A DNA stretch of 64,000 nt from Eumeta japonica (taxonomy: Eukaryota; Arthropoda; Insecta; Lepidoptera; Psychidae): NCBI GenBank assembly GCA_005406025.1, contig BGZK01002011.1, positions 1 through 64,000 on the forward strand. Reading direction: 5' to 3'. A program made the translations under genes and the position numbers. The notes below the pieces were generated by a model that was not told the origin of the DNA, ran no database searches, and worked only from the letters and a program-made list of their open reading frames with translations. Positions 1-12,400 of this stretch are shown here, in pieces. The number at the start of each line of letters is the position of its first letter. Within the stretch, counting starts at the first letter, position 1.

Positions 1-848
1 GTACGTAAATAAAATTCAATTAAGTCAATATTTTGATTCTTTTCTGATAGCTTGTAAAATTAATGAAATAAATAAATTAAATTTGCATATTCGTTTTCAA
101 TGTCCCTCGACGGCCGTATAGTGTACGAGGTCTGCGTGGATTTTTGTATTAGTTCGATTTCAGGCTCGAGCTTCAATGGACGACAGTATTATTTCCTGTC
201 TTTTGCTGTAATAAGAGAATTTAAAAAATAAAAAAAAAATACGTATAAAACTCGAAAAGATCTGGTTGACTTTGAATTACCCTGTGTTTAATTTATGGTA
301 AAATAAAGTAGAGTAACCAAATTAACTTTTAAATTGTGACTCAGAAATGTTCTTCATCTAAGATGAGTTGTACCAATAATTGAACAAATAATGTTTTTTT
401 TTTTTTGGTTTAACGCGAAATCATTTACATAATATTTATTGTAAGGAGAAAGGCAAGAGTATGAAAAATATAGAACACAGAGCAAGTGCATATAAAACTC
501 GCAGCCCGAGGATTCCGTATGAATTTTACTTTGTATATAGATATTTTATTCTAAAGAAGTCTCAACAATTCTTGCCCTTTTCGTTACTGACACTAGCAAA
601 ATATCGGTTAGCCTCGTAGTAATTAGAAATTGAAAGCTGACGGTATTTTGTAACAGAAGAAAGTTGAGCGTCTGTCACTGCAGCGAAAAGACGTTTGCAC
701 ATCGAGCAACATAATTTAATATTTAGTCTAATGCTTCCTCGACCAATTCGATTCCTTACCCGATAGCTTACCTCAACGCGTGAATTCATGTTCAAAACTA
801 AGTACCACAGTCCCACAACTGATTTCGTAACTACAAGATTCGACACGC
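1..848. other. AT-rich stretch without a recognised gene
   Basis: Intergenic sequence with scattered A and T runs. A 94-codon open frame on the - strand (562-846) has no motif I recognise and no splice context that would make it an exon. I see nothing else I can name here. Confidence 0.5.
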
Positions 849-1255
849 ATCGTTTAATACGCCGCCGTACAGCGGCGCAGCCTTCGCGTCCGCGGCCATA
901 AAAAACCTTTTCGGCCGGAAATTCCTGTTGACGCGACGCGTCGCCGCGCGGCGAGCTTCACGCGCGAGGAGTGCGTCAGGTTCGGCCCCCTTTACATGCC
1001 GTGAGATTTCGCCACGGCGGCCGCGGCGGGCGCGATTAACGCGCGGTCGCGGGCTGTGGGTCGGCCGTTGCGCAGCACGCGTGTCCTCCACGGCGGTCCC
1101 CGGCCGACCGCGCCCGCGACGGCGTTAACTGGAAACGACGACGGGCCAGGATGATTTTCGGGCCGCATCGCGCTTTCGCACGTCGACGGGCAAATCGATA
1201 TGTTTATCGGTGTCGTTTGCGCGGGATCCGTCGTCGGAATTGTCGCAATCTATAC
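849..1255. other. CpG-rich island, function unknown
   Basis: About 400 bp are strongly GC- and CpG-rich inside very AT-rich flanks, with repeated GCGCG, CGCGG and GGCCG strings (for example around 930-960, 1015-1060 and 1085-1130). Both strands carry open frames of 66-86 codons that are arginine- and alanine-rich, as expected from composition alone, so I do not call a protein. It could be a promoter or first exon of a gene lying outside the window, a non-coding RNA, a Polycomb-type regulatory block or an insertion from a GC-rich element. The sequence shows the composition; the function is open. Confidence 0.5.
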
Positions 1256-2040
1256 CTACACGTAATAAAATTGCAACTACCCGATGTCTGCACTTAGGTA
1301 ATATTCATTCTTCATGAATATGAGACGTCTTTATAAATGCAATAGAAATTAATGATTTTATAATCGCCCGCATGTTTGTTTGCACATCACGCAAAATTAC
1401 TGCACGGCGCTGCGTTTACACGTGTGTTGCCGGAGTTCTAATTAAAAAAAAATGAATATTTTTCATCTTGACACAACGCCATATTAAGCGACTTATATCA
1501 CTCTGCAGTTACCACTTTTTTTAAAATTGATAACTGCAAGTGAATATAAGATATTATTTTTAGAATTACGTCCCCATATGTACGCAAGTAGGTCCGGGGT
1601 CGAGGTGATGGTGAAGACGGCGTCATCGTTTAATATAAAAGATATAAGAATTCATTCGCGGTCGGAGCTACGGATGCAGGCCGGTGTGCAATTAAATCAT
1701 ATCTTAATCGCACCACAGCAATCTTATTTTATGCAGTCGAAAAAGCCTTATCGCGTGTAATTTACACGTGTTTTTGCCATCTACATGCGCATGTAAATTT
1801 ACATCTGCCGTATGGGTCATCGGGCGAAGTAGTGTCGGTTTTAATTTCTTTGTCTTTTCACAATATAAAGATACCTAAAAAACTTTGCTAATTATTTCTG
1901 AATTGCAAAAACAAAATAGTTCGAGTGTCCTGTGAGCTAAGGAATATTCATCCATTGCCGGCTTGTAAGCCAGTGTCTAGTATGAGTAATGGAATGTCAA
2001 ATTTCATTCAGTTTGCTATATATGTACAAATATTATTTTT
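1256..2040. other. Intergenic stretch, nothing recognised
   Basis: AT-rich with a 77-codon open frame at 1527-1760 (+) that has no recognisable motif. A local inverted pair, TTTACACGTG and CATGTAAATTTACAT, sits near 1750-1790. I see no gene. Confidence 0.4.
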
Positions 2041-2043
2041 TTT

Positions 2044-2262
2044 ATTATTGTATTTCCCACTTACTTACTCGTATTTCCCACAAGGGTAGGTACAGACTAC
2101 AGACTCCCCCATAGTTATGATCTTTGCATATCTCTTTTGATTCATTGACATCCTTCAATCTTTTCATGCAAGCTTGCGGTTTCAGGTGCTTGGTCTTCAC
2201 TGGTCTGGTTTGCTGGTCTAGGTTAAATAAAACTTGGCCCTTTTTTACCACTCTTTATTCAC
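2044..2262 (-). mobile_element. LINE 3'-terminal fragment (non-LTR retrotransposon)
   Basis: Read on the - strand this gives the conserved C-terminal end of a lepidopteran LINE ORF2: a K-K-G-Q-V-L start, then A-C-M-K-R-L, then E-S-K-E-I-C-K-D and a final V-C-S-L-x-L-P-L-W-E segment. The same tail is seen at 24865-25215 and, more decayed, at 39480-39790 and 30118-30190. Only the last about 65 codons remain, as expected for a 5'-truncated insertion. It is broken and not expressed as a functional protein. The clade is uncertain (RTE-like is my best guess). Confidence 0.7.
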
Positions 2263-2509
2263 TTTTATTTGTGCCGGTGTCAGTAATGAAATTTTTACGA
2301 GAATTTTAGACCGTTTTCCGGTTTCCGATTAAGCTAAAGTTTTGCATATGTATGCAAATTGGATGACAATGTAAAAATCTGGTATATTTGACAGAAGGGC
2401 AGAAAAATAGAGAAAATAACACGGGTTTTCTAGTAACATAATGGTTTGCCAAAAAACAAGGATCTTTAATGTCGATTAACGGTTAAAATGTAGAAAACGG
2501 TTAGTTTCT

Positions 2510-3418
2510 AATTGAAATAAGTTTCTTTTTAATTTTTTGATCTTGTAGGTCATTTCGTAAACTATTCACCACTTGCAAACTCAGCCTTCTATAATATCTA
2601 GCAGTATATTATTGAGTTTAAGTTCAAAATATCGATTTTTGTGCTTTTTAAAGCTCTCCGAGTTCAAAAATACAATTTTAATAGATACGTTTTTAACTCT
2701 CGAGTGCAAACATCTAGATTTATTTAAATAAAACGTTATTTTTTTAATTTTTAAACTACGATATCTCTCTTATTCATTCGAATCGATTTTAATTGCTATA
2801 CTTCGTTGACGATATCTTTCGAACTAACTAATCGATTTTAATGCAATTTGTTAGTAAAAATTGCTTTTGAAAGAGAACAACTGATTAGATTTTAGATTTT
2901 ATCGTTAGAGCAGTTTAAGAAATATTCTAAGAACAACAATTTTCGAAAAATTTTTCTCCAACAGTATCTCTTGAACAAATCAATCGATTTTAATACATTT
3001 AGCAACATGTTGTTTTTTAAGGGAAAAAACAACTGGATGGATTTGGAATTTATTAGTATAGCAGTTTAAAAAAATATTGTAACAAAACGCCTTTAAAAAA
3101 ACCATTTAACGATATCTTTTCATTGAATTTTTAAGCAGTTTATGGCAGTCGACGGACCTGTTTAGGGGAAAAAGTTGAGTAGATTTTACTATCAATCGAT
3201 AAGATATTTTAAAAGTTATTTCAAAAAAACCAATTTTTTTGAAAATTATATTTATGCGATTCTTCAAAATCTAGATATTTCGAGAATTCTAAGTTGAGTC
3301 AATTCAAATATCGCAAATTACGTTTTGATCGGTTAATCCGTTCACAAGTCATGCGAGGTTTACTTAAACACACAACATGCACGTACACACACGCTTATAC
3401 ACGCACATACATACACAC

Positions 3419-3455
<37 letters not shown>

Positions 3456-3560
3456 CATGCAGACAAAGCAACGGCGATCGTCGTAAACTGCATCAAAATA
3501 GGTTGGTTAATTCGAGACACATCGTCAATGAAAAATTTACAAAAAGAAATTTTTCAAAAT
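2510..3560 (+). repeat. Dispersed repeat, family A (copy 1)
   Basis: A long AT-rich block that matches, in the same orientation, the sequence at about 45780-47560. Shared marks are the GATTTATTTAAATAAAACG string (2717 and 45809), GAGAACAACTG followed by GATT or GTTAT, TTTTTCTCCAACAGTATCTC versus TTGTCTCCAACAATATTTC, and a 3' CA-rich tail. The copy ends in a CA/GA microsatellite. I read it as a non-coding dispersed repeat of Lepidoptera; no protein can be seen. Confidence 0.6.
3423..3452. repeat. (AG)15 microsatellite
   Basis: Uninterrupted AG dinucleotides, preceded by a degenerate CA-rich tract (3368-3420). It lies at the 3' end of the family A repeat, which ends in CA-rich simple sequence in its other copies too. 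Confidence 0.9.
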
Positions 3561-3589
3561 AATTTTTAAATTACTTATTGAATTGAATT

Positions 3590-3840
3590 TGGTATTCATC
3601 AACTTTCTTTGCTTAAATTATATTTTTGAGCCCATAAAAATAGATCTTGTGAGCTCAAATTCAATAATTTATTGCTACGTATGTTTTTGAAGTTTTTAAT
3701 TTCGAAAACAGCAAAAAGTTTCTGCAATGGCTTATAACTTCAACCGTTCTTCGAATTTTCTAGCTCGAAAAGCTTATAGATAAGTTTTTGAGCTTTGTGA
3801 CTACAATATTTTTGAATTCGAAGAGCTCAAAAAGAAATCG
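3590..3840 (+). repeat. Dispersed repeat, GAGCTC family (copy 1)
   Basis: Contains TGAGCTCAAATTCAATAATT (3651) and repeated TTCGAA and GAGCTC-like strings. The reverse complement of 45640-45790 matches it closely (TGAACTCAAATTCAATAATT, then GCTA, then TTTTTGAAG). The copy at 45.6 kb is therefore in the opposite orientation. Both copies lie next to family A copies. Non-coding. Confidence 0.55.
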
Positions 3841-4144
3841 ATAAATATCATAGCAGGAAGTTTTCGGAATGGCTCAAGGGTAAACTTTCTTTTTTCGTAT
3901 TATTTGCTCTATTTAAATAATTGCAATAGAAAGACGCTTGACATGTGCATAAAGTCTGTATTACTATAATCGCTATAAAAACATAAAATAAAATAAAATT
4001 AAAAAAATAAAAGAAATCCCCACACAATAAAACGTGTTTTTATCGGCGTTTTTGTTGTTCAATCTTAATATTTCTTCTTGTTTTTCACTAATTGTTTAAT
4101 GAAAAGTGTATAGTATTCATCATTGTATAACATATTGTTTCAAC

Positions 4145-4190
4145 ACGAAACTCTTTGTGTGCGAGTCCGACTCGCGCTTGGCTGGTTTTT
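4145..4190 (+). repeat. 3' end of the GTTCCG-type lepidopteran repeat
   Basis: GTGCGAGTCCGACTCGCGCT followed by TGGCTGGTTTTTT is the typical 3' terminus of a very common lepidopteran interspersed repeat, whose 5' terminus is a GGGTTCCG motif. Only the terminus is recognisable here. Confidence 0.6.
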
Positions 4191-4708
4191 TCATTAATTT
4201 TGTTCTCATATGTAGAAATATTAACACGTTTTCTGCAACATTAGCATTTGAGTCGCGAATTTATTGAATTTAAGTAAATAATTTGACCTCCACGCCACAC
4301 GTTAATGCCTCACAATGTATTATTTTCAATAATTTCACACAAGGAACCTACTGAACTTTCGTGAATATGAAATTTATATCGTTGCGTAAGCTGCGGGCCA
4401 TGGTTAAGTGTTAAATCATGTATTTCACGGTAACCATAAAAAATCGTCGATGACCACATGTTCGACAGCAGATTTTATCAATTAGGTACATTCAACGTGA
4501 ACATAAGTTATTATAAAAACGGACGAATATGTGACAATACAGTGAATAAGTCTCATGGACAGGGTTCTGTAATGTAAGTAGCCACATTACCGTACTAACT
4601 TTATGTGAAACCTGACTCGGATTCCTCTGTGGTGAATAAAAGGAAAAAAGGTTTATACAATAAAAAAGAATATGAAGCCTTATCGATAGCCTTAGCGAAT
4701 ATGAACTT

Positions 4709-4758
4709 AACTTTTTTCCATAAATGGGCTAATAGTAGCCCATTTATAGAAAAAAGTT
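4709..4758. repeat. Snap-back inverted repeat
   Basis: Arms of 23 bp (4709-4731 and 4736-4758) with one mismatch and a 4-nt loop. The centre reads AATGGGCTA-atag-TAGCCCATT. No coding content and no target-site duplication that I can see. Confidence 0.85.
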
Positions 4759-5197
4759 GCTGTAGAACAACCACTAGATAAATTGAACTTATCAGTCCTC
4801 GATAAAATTAAGCTAAACAATTTATATACGTTTTGTCTTCACAGAGCATTATCTTTATGATCCGTTTTTCGTGAGAATTTAAAGACTTTTAAGATTTTAG
4901 CTTATATCGTTCTACAAGCTACAAATGAGGTTATCTATATTGTATTTTATTTCAAAATGTTACTTCGGGCATAAAGAGGGAATAGTTGATTTTTTTATAT
5001 TTTCCTCAGTATCTTTAAACTATGCATTAAAAAAATATACAAAAAATCTCTTTGTATTTGTTACAACGAGTCCGTTCATTTGACATGGACGTTAAGTATA
5101 CTTAACATTTTTTTTTAATTTTCGCCTCGCTCTCCAAAATTAATCTTTGAAATCTGAATTATTCATGTACATTATTCGTACGCACTTAAGAAATATA

Positions 5198-5202
<5 letters not shown>

Positions 5203-5236
<34 letters not shown>
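5203..5236. repeat. (AT)n microsatellite
   Basis: Seventeen uninterrupted AT units. Confidence 0.9.
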
Positions 5237-5239
<3 letters not shown>

Positions 5240-6192
5240 CGAATCTATCAGAGGAAAAATGTTGAGATTTTGAAATTCAGTAGTGATAAACGGACAATCA
5301 ATCTTAGACAGCTCTATGAGAGTTCTGTTTTTATTTCGTCTGCTGAACCTCAAATAAAAGTCGAATTAACTACTCAAACTTTAAACATCATACAGCACTT
5401 GATGACATTTGTTTTTTAGGTTACATTAGGAATTCAAAAAGGTGACAAAGTTTAAAAAATAAAAAGAAGACTTTCTCGTTTTCTGATTTGTAAATGATTA
5501 AAGATTTTTAACATTTTAAATTACAACCATTTACTTTACAATGGTGGATATCGAAAATTAGCTTTATTTATTATATATACATTACACTATAATTTAATAA
5601 GAAAAGACACTTTACCAAATTATAGCTTTTAAATTTTTATAGTATACATGAAATTTGAGAGTGAATATCACTTTCTGGATAAGTGAGTTCATTTACGTGT
5701 ACACTTAAAACTTGTTAATTTATTCATTAAAGTTAAGGGTGGACAGTTATGCTTAAGTATATAGAGACTTAGTATGTGTTTGTGATTATGTTATAGTTAT
5801 TTTTTTCAGTCTTAATTCTCCCGTAAAAGTCGATGTTGTATTGCAACTCATCCTCGGTAACAATTCTACCATTTCTATGAATTCTAAGAAATATCGGAAA
5901 TAAATCAGAACGAATCCTACTACATAAGAATAGTTTTTGGTTATGTCTATAAATTTTGTAATGAAGTAAAGTTACTGTCTGGGTCGTTTGAAATAAATCG
6001 TTTGAAATAAAAATATACAATAATAAATTGTTTATTATACATTTAATTATGGTTCTCTTTAACGAATATATAGGTGCGTTTCATTCGCTCCTTATTATTT
6101 TTGATTGTTTTTTAATTTTATTTTATTTGCTTCATTCTGATGCATGAAAGTACACTGGTCACATCAATTGAAGCCTTTCACAGCGAGGTGCT

Positions 6193-6206
6193 CACGTATA
6201 TACGTG
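6193..6206. promoter_or_regulatory. Perfect palindrome upstream of the CPR-A promoter
   Basis: CACGTATATACGTG is a perfect 14-bp palindrome about 155 bp upstream of the CPR-A TATA box. It holds two ACGTG cores in inverted orientation; ACGTG is the core bound by bHLH-PAS dimers such as Sim/Trh with Tango in insects. Whether it is used is inference from position and symmetry only. Confidence 0.3.
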
Positions 6207-6359
6207 GACCCGAAATGTTTAAGTAACATTTTAACGTGTAGCAAGTGCGTGAAAAAATGAAGATCGACAAAGATCAACGCGGCACAGCAATAAATATACA
6301 CACTAAAACGCTACTCGCGGGTGTCCGTCGACGTAACCGCAATAAAAGTTTCAAGTAGC

Positions 6360-6396
6360 TATAAATACCAAGGGTGAATCCAAGACTTGATCATTC
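6360..6396 (+). promoter_or_regulatory. Core promoter of CPR-A
   Basis: TATAAATA at 6360-6367, then TCATTC at 6391, an initiator-like site at the right distance (about 31 nt) for the transcription start. The 5' UTR would be about 50 nt, ending at the ATG at 6443. The spacing matches the TATA boxes of the other two cuticle genes here. Confidence 0.65.
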
Positions 6397-6442
6397 TCGT
6401 ATCATCTTCCCACGAAAGCTCCCGTCTGCACAACTGGCCAGC

Positions 6443-9400
6443 ATGAAATTAATTGTGAGTCATTATTATTATTATTTTGGAGATTTTTGCACTTTTTTGA
6501 GAATAATAAACACCTGCAGAAACCTAATACAACGATAGAATTCATTGTACGATTAAATTTTGTCTAGTTTTCTTAATAAATAGATGTATAAAAAGATTTT
6601 TTTTCGAAAAAAAAAATTATTTACACTGTAAATAACCATTGTTTTCTTCTGCATTTATACAACTTAATTTTCAGTGGGAATAAGCGCGCGTGCGCTATTA
6701 CTATTTCATTACACAACATGCAAAAAAATGACGCTATTCATTTTCTTACTCTAAGCGCGGACGCACAGCGCGTCTGATAGTAGGCCACGCCTTCCATTGT
6801 CTAACTTATTTTTGATGTATCTCCTTTAGCTGATTTCAACAGAAAGCCTTTGTATTATGTATTCACTATTGCATACTTACTGTACGAACAAGTTTATTCG
6901 TTTCAATATAATATGGTTGATCTATAGGTGTTTATATTAATGGTGGGATCAGCATGCGCTGACGTCAGCAGTTTCCATCCATATCAGTTTCAACAGCAGC
7001 AACAGGGATCATCACAACCCTATACCACGGAACCCATACCAATAATACGTCAAGAACAGGTCATCAATGCAGATGGATCTTACAGCTGGAGGTAACTAAT
7101 GAAGGATAATGTTTTTATTTTAAAGAACATCAGATACAATCGATAATAATGGATATATATTAAGTGGATAATAGATACTTTGCGAATTTGTAGAGCTGTT
7201 TTTATTCATATCGCTTCTTTGATTTGCCTTGCATTCAAATTTACTTTTAATATGGTCGATACGGTTTCAATAGGGGCATTTTAAAGTGTTTAATATGGTC
7301 CGATTGAAACCACATTGACTATTAATACTAATATGCTGAATACATGATATTATTATGCATAAGACTTACGATACTTAATTTTGGTTCGTGCGCTAAAAGG
7401 CTCAGTACAGTCAGCATAAAAAAAAAAACATAAAATGTTGTACTGCGTACCGTATGTGTAAATATTTAAATATTGTAAAATATTTTTGCTAATTATTAAA
7501 AATTTTCCTATTCACGTAAATTAAAATTTATTAAGCAATTACGTTTTTTATCACACGAATATTCATATTCATAGTAACTTTGTTTTATTTTGCTTACACG
7601 TATTTAGATTATTGCAATTAGGTGTGCATTAAAAAAACTGATGAACGCTAAGTTGTGAAATTACTTGGCAACTAGATACAACTCAGTTCGTAAAATATTA
7701 CGAACAGTTCAAAATTGTTACAAAACACAAATATATTTGTTTTTTTAATTTATAAAAAAATATTTTTCGTTTTAGTCACCGTTAGTGACAAGAAAATTTC
7801 GTACTTTAAAAATGTAAATGAGTATTTACATTAACGATTTAAATTAAATTAAATATTTTTCTAGCACTGTACTGAAATACCTAGTACTAGTGATTTCAGA
7901 TATAGTAGTTTGTCATGACATTTCCAAATATCTGTAGTGGATCAGTGAACATTAAACCATAAATTTTTTCCTGATTCTATAAACTGCCATTAATTTTCGT
8001 TTCACGTGACAAGTAACGATGCTTAACATATTTAAAACAGAGATTTTAACCACAATAAATGCATAACCGCAAAAAATAATGCAATTGTTCGAACAGATGT
8101 TGCACAAGCATTATCCTTATAAAGTTTCGCGTTACCACATCGGCGGTGCCGCATCTGATATATGTTGTGGCTATTTCAATTGCATAATAATTGAATCATA
8201 CTTTTGCGTTGAACAAAGGTGTAAAAAAAACTATCCGTCATTTGTGAGAACGTTGTTACATGGTCCGTGATTTGTGCGCATTGTCGGGATGATCAGAACT
8301 CATTGAATACGGTATGACGTAAATCAATATGTGCGAGTATTGAAACTTCTGACCCACCGCATTCGGCAGTGTTACGACATTAGCAGAACATATGTCTTTG
8401 TTCAAATCGGCGCTAGTTCTTCTTCGGGTTTCTCTCACACCGATGATTTATTTGCTTAGGGATGGATAACTGAAAATTATACGGGTTTACCTAAAAACTC
8501 CCATTTTTGCTTTTGAGCCGTGTAGTTTTTTTACGATAATATAGATAATGTAGATTTTGTGGAGAGATATATTTGACTATAATAATATAAATCTGTATTG
8601 TTAGAACTCCCCCTTGAAGACACTTAATTCATATTATGATTCAATTTAATGTAATACGGTGCTTTAAGGACTCTGATATTAAAGATTAGACTTCATAAAA
8701 TCACAATTTTATTATAAAGTTACATAAGAAACCTGGATGAGTGACTTTATCCAGGTAGACTCCTTATTACGTTTACATTGAAATTCAGATATTTTGCTTG
8801 AGCCAGAACAGATAATATTTATGTACCCTGATCTTCAAGGTCATACTTGACGCTTTGGTTAAGCTTGTAAAAGTAGGATTGTGTTTTTCTCGGTTTTTCT
8901 TAACTAATGTTTTATACTTCAAGTGAAGCTATTGTTGTATATAAATTTCTACATGGATATCTCTAAAACGGCCTTAACGATTATAATAGATATTTTTATT
9001 TTGGTACAGGTTTGCTTTTTAAGTTTATCTATGCAGGTGTCTTATTGGAAAAACGAGACGAATAAATTCTGAACCCTGATTGTATTTACCGTCATTTCTG
9101 GAATTTTGCGGTAGGTACATTGTTGCTATGTTATTGGTTCCCAACAACAAATAGCACTACATGACATAGACTACAGGCGGCACTACATAAATAAAATGTA
9201 GAGGTTTTTAGTTTATAGCGGATTGAGGGGCAAACGAGCATGCGAGCAACCAAAAAGCAGGCGGTCACAGCCGCCCATAGACATTCGTAACCTCAGAGTA
9301 GTTACCATTGCCGGCCTTTTGGGTAGCAATAAGGTAATTGACGGAGAGGAGAGTTGCTTGATGCATGCATTTTGCATATTTCGTTGCTTGATGCATGCAT

Positions 9401-12400
9401 TTTGCATATTTCGTTGCCATGAATATATGCATATTTTCCGTGGGAAGTTACCATTTTTCCAACGAATAGCTCGAAAGACGACCAAAGCTCGGTTGGCTAG
9501 ATACTAATTTAATAAAGGAAGAAAGTTATGACTACTATGATACGTGCACACCTATTCGTGAAGTTTTGATTAGACTAGATAGTCTTTTAGCAGTGAAATT
9601 CTAATTAAATACAAATTCCGACATATATTTTATTATAGAAAACTTGAATGTTTTTTTAGGATAACAATGCAATTTTAACTCGGTTTCTTGTCTACCGGTT
9701 TGTTCATTGATCCGGTACAATATCTATTAATTATATCATTGTCTTAGCTCGTGTACCATATGCTCTTGTCATTGTGTCAGGTAAGTGACATATTGTTTGT
9801 TGGTATTCCTTAAAAATGTCAACATGATGTCAGCGAGGCTGTTCACACTATCTAGTGTAAGCGATTTCCCAATAAACATAAATAAAGCGTTAGTGTAATT
9901 GTTGGTTGCCAGAACATATTTTTTACAAATTATTACTAAACCAATAAAAAGCGATTTATTATTATATTTTTTGTGTATTTTGTATTCGCATCGGTAATAA
10001 GCAAAAACATTACAATATTTTTTTTAGTACATAAATGATCGATGTCTTTTTTTTTATTAAGGTACCATACCTAAAAATAAACCCTTTTAGGATTACTTCG
10101 TTGTGCGTCTGTACGTGTCTCAAGAATGTATGAAGATGAAATTAATATCAAATACGTCTGCGCTCCTCTGGAGCTGCAAAAAAATCAAGCTTTTAAGTCA
10201 ACGCAATTAAAAAATGCGACCACTTTTTCCTTCATATTTTAACAAAGGCAAATAAATCAAAAGCTATAGATATTTCCTGTTAACCTAAAAACGTGAAATT
10301 TGGCAAAAAGCAGAATCTTATATCACAGGCTAAAGGAAAAGTAGAAAAATTGTTAATTTGTAATTATATCATAAAAAAAATGCAATTATAGACTGACATT
10401 CTCCACTTGGAGTATGGACCGCTGTAAGGGAGAATATTTTTAAACTTTCCATTATAACAATCAATATTATGAAAACAAAAAATTGATACATAACACATTT
10501 TGGAAAAATGATATGACAAAACTTTCAGTATTCCCGGGTACATCGGACCCCAGTGTCGAAATCAAAAAAGGGGAGATATTTTTGAGACTCTTGATGAATG
10601 AAATGTCTTCTTTATATCATTTAATTATTTAAATGACATGATAAAGTTTGTACGCAACTTTCAGGATGCGAGTTGTATTCGCACTTGTCCGGTGTTTTCT
10701 TTTTCAATTATGAAGCATGACAACACACGCGATGCGTTCGCGTCTGCGACGAACGACACGTTCGCGCAGATAGTACCACTCCTCACAAAACTTGACAGCG
10801 CTGTTTAAATGTATTTTATGTGTCGGTAGAGGTGCATAAACATTATGAAATTAACTACGAGGTTTTCACATCTTCGCACGTTGCACGCACGGTGAAAAAA
10901 TATGTCCAGTTACTTAGTGTTCTTACGTTAAATTATTAGCAACATCCATTCAAGAGAGTGTTGAAAAAAACGCAAAGCAAACGGAGCACGCATATTTTAA
11001 GTGCTAATTTATGAGCCGCGTACGAGTAGAGATGTTAATTTGATTTCAATACATAAAGAAATTTTTAAGTAAAACTTTACCTAAATAAATATTTCAGTAA
11101 TTTTTTGTTTATATTCGACATCTGTAAATAATATAAAACAAATTATTACAATGAAATAACTGAAATGTGATTTAGAATTTCTTTTCAATACACAGGCGGC
11201 TTAAATACAACATGTACTAGGTTTTATATTACTTTAGATTTAGCATTGAGAAAATAGATTTATTATTTATTGGTAAATAATATGCAAAATGTTCAATTCA
11301 GCATGTAAATAGAATTGTTTTTTCATTTGTAAGTGGAATAAATAAAATAAATGTAATTTCAGTTATGAAACTGGAAACGGAATTGCCGCAGAGGAACAGG
11401 GTTATGTGAAGAACTTGGGAGTACCAGATCAGGAGATTCAAACCGCTCAAGGTCAATACCAGTACACGGCGCCCGATGGAACGGTGAGCTTGCGCAAAAT
11501 AAATATCAATTTTGTTAAGCTATACTTTCTTCGGCGCGACAAAGGTGATACTTTAATACAATATCCCAGTAAAAAAAAACAGATGAGGTTCCGAGAACCA
11601 ATACACGATTCATCTAGTGTTAGGAAAACATTTGAAACATGTATCAGTTTTATATGTTAATTAATTTTATATATAGTATTTTAAAAATAAATAAAATTTC
11701 TTGATTTTCTGTTAAAGTTTTATAGAATGACAAGACTGCATATAAAAGAAGATGCACTAGTTAAAACTTTGTTAAACGCATTTAACTTATATTTAATCAC
11801 TTAAAATACAATTATTTGTGTATAAACGGTTACAGATGCACCGTGCCCACTATTGTGGGAAAGAGATAAAATTGGTTTGTTTTTTTTTTATAGAAAGTGT
11901 AGTCTCTATAACTACTGAACCGATTCTAACAAATCTTCTACTAATACAACATTGCAATATTTTCTGTTTTTTGTTTGCCAAGTTTTTAGCAAACAAAAAC
12001 CTGAAATTGTTGCCTTCAGTCAATCGATCTATTTAAGCGTTCAGTCTTGACAAACATATACCTTAACGTCCATAGTTTCAGCTGCATGATATTAATTTAA
12101 TCAGCTTGATAATTTTGTTTCGGTGACACGAGATCGTAAATAAATATACATCTAACAAGATATTTATATAAAATGCTATAATAATTATTGCATCGATTTG
12201 AATGAAGAACGCGATTACGAGTGTGACATAGATTAAGAATAGTGTTCGCTGGATGGATCCACACAATCGACATAATGAATGGTGGGAATGAAAGCGGAAT
12301 TGCGATCGGAATCAAGAGTGGATCAAAATCAGAATCGAAAGTGGAACCGACATCGAAATCAAGGGTGAATCCGAAATCAGAATAGACTATAGAAACGGAA

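Larger units (their letters stand above)
4191..6190. other. Intergenic stretch upstream of CPR-A
   Basis: AT-rich, with a hairpin at 4709-4758 and an AT microsatellite at 5203-5236. The 83-90-codon open frames at 5147-5419 (+) and 5769-6020 (-) have no recognisable motif, and the first is partly made of the microsatellite. A 14-bp direct repeat (TCGTTTGAAATAAA) occurs at about 5987 and 6000. I see no gene. Confidence 0.45.

Noticed and set aside
8079..8270. 63-codon frame in CPR-A intron 2 as a nested gene
   Set aside because: No promoter, signal peptide or domain; flanked by AT-rich intron sequence; within chance length for this window.
8835..8843. TCAAGGTCA, a perfect FTZ-F1 site, in CPR-A intron 2
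   Set aside because: FTZ-F1 does control some insect cuticle genes, but a 9-mer with degenerate positions occurs by chance every 10-20 kb and this one lies deep in a repeat-rich intron. A second match (reverse, 21573-21581) is far from any gene.
9353..9412. CRISPR array
   Set aside because: Two directly adjacent identical units without spacers; a tandem duplication, not repeat-spacer structure. No other candidate array was found in the window.
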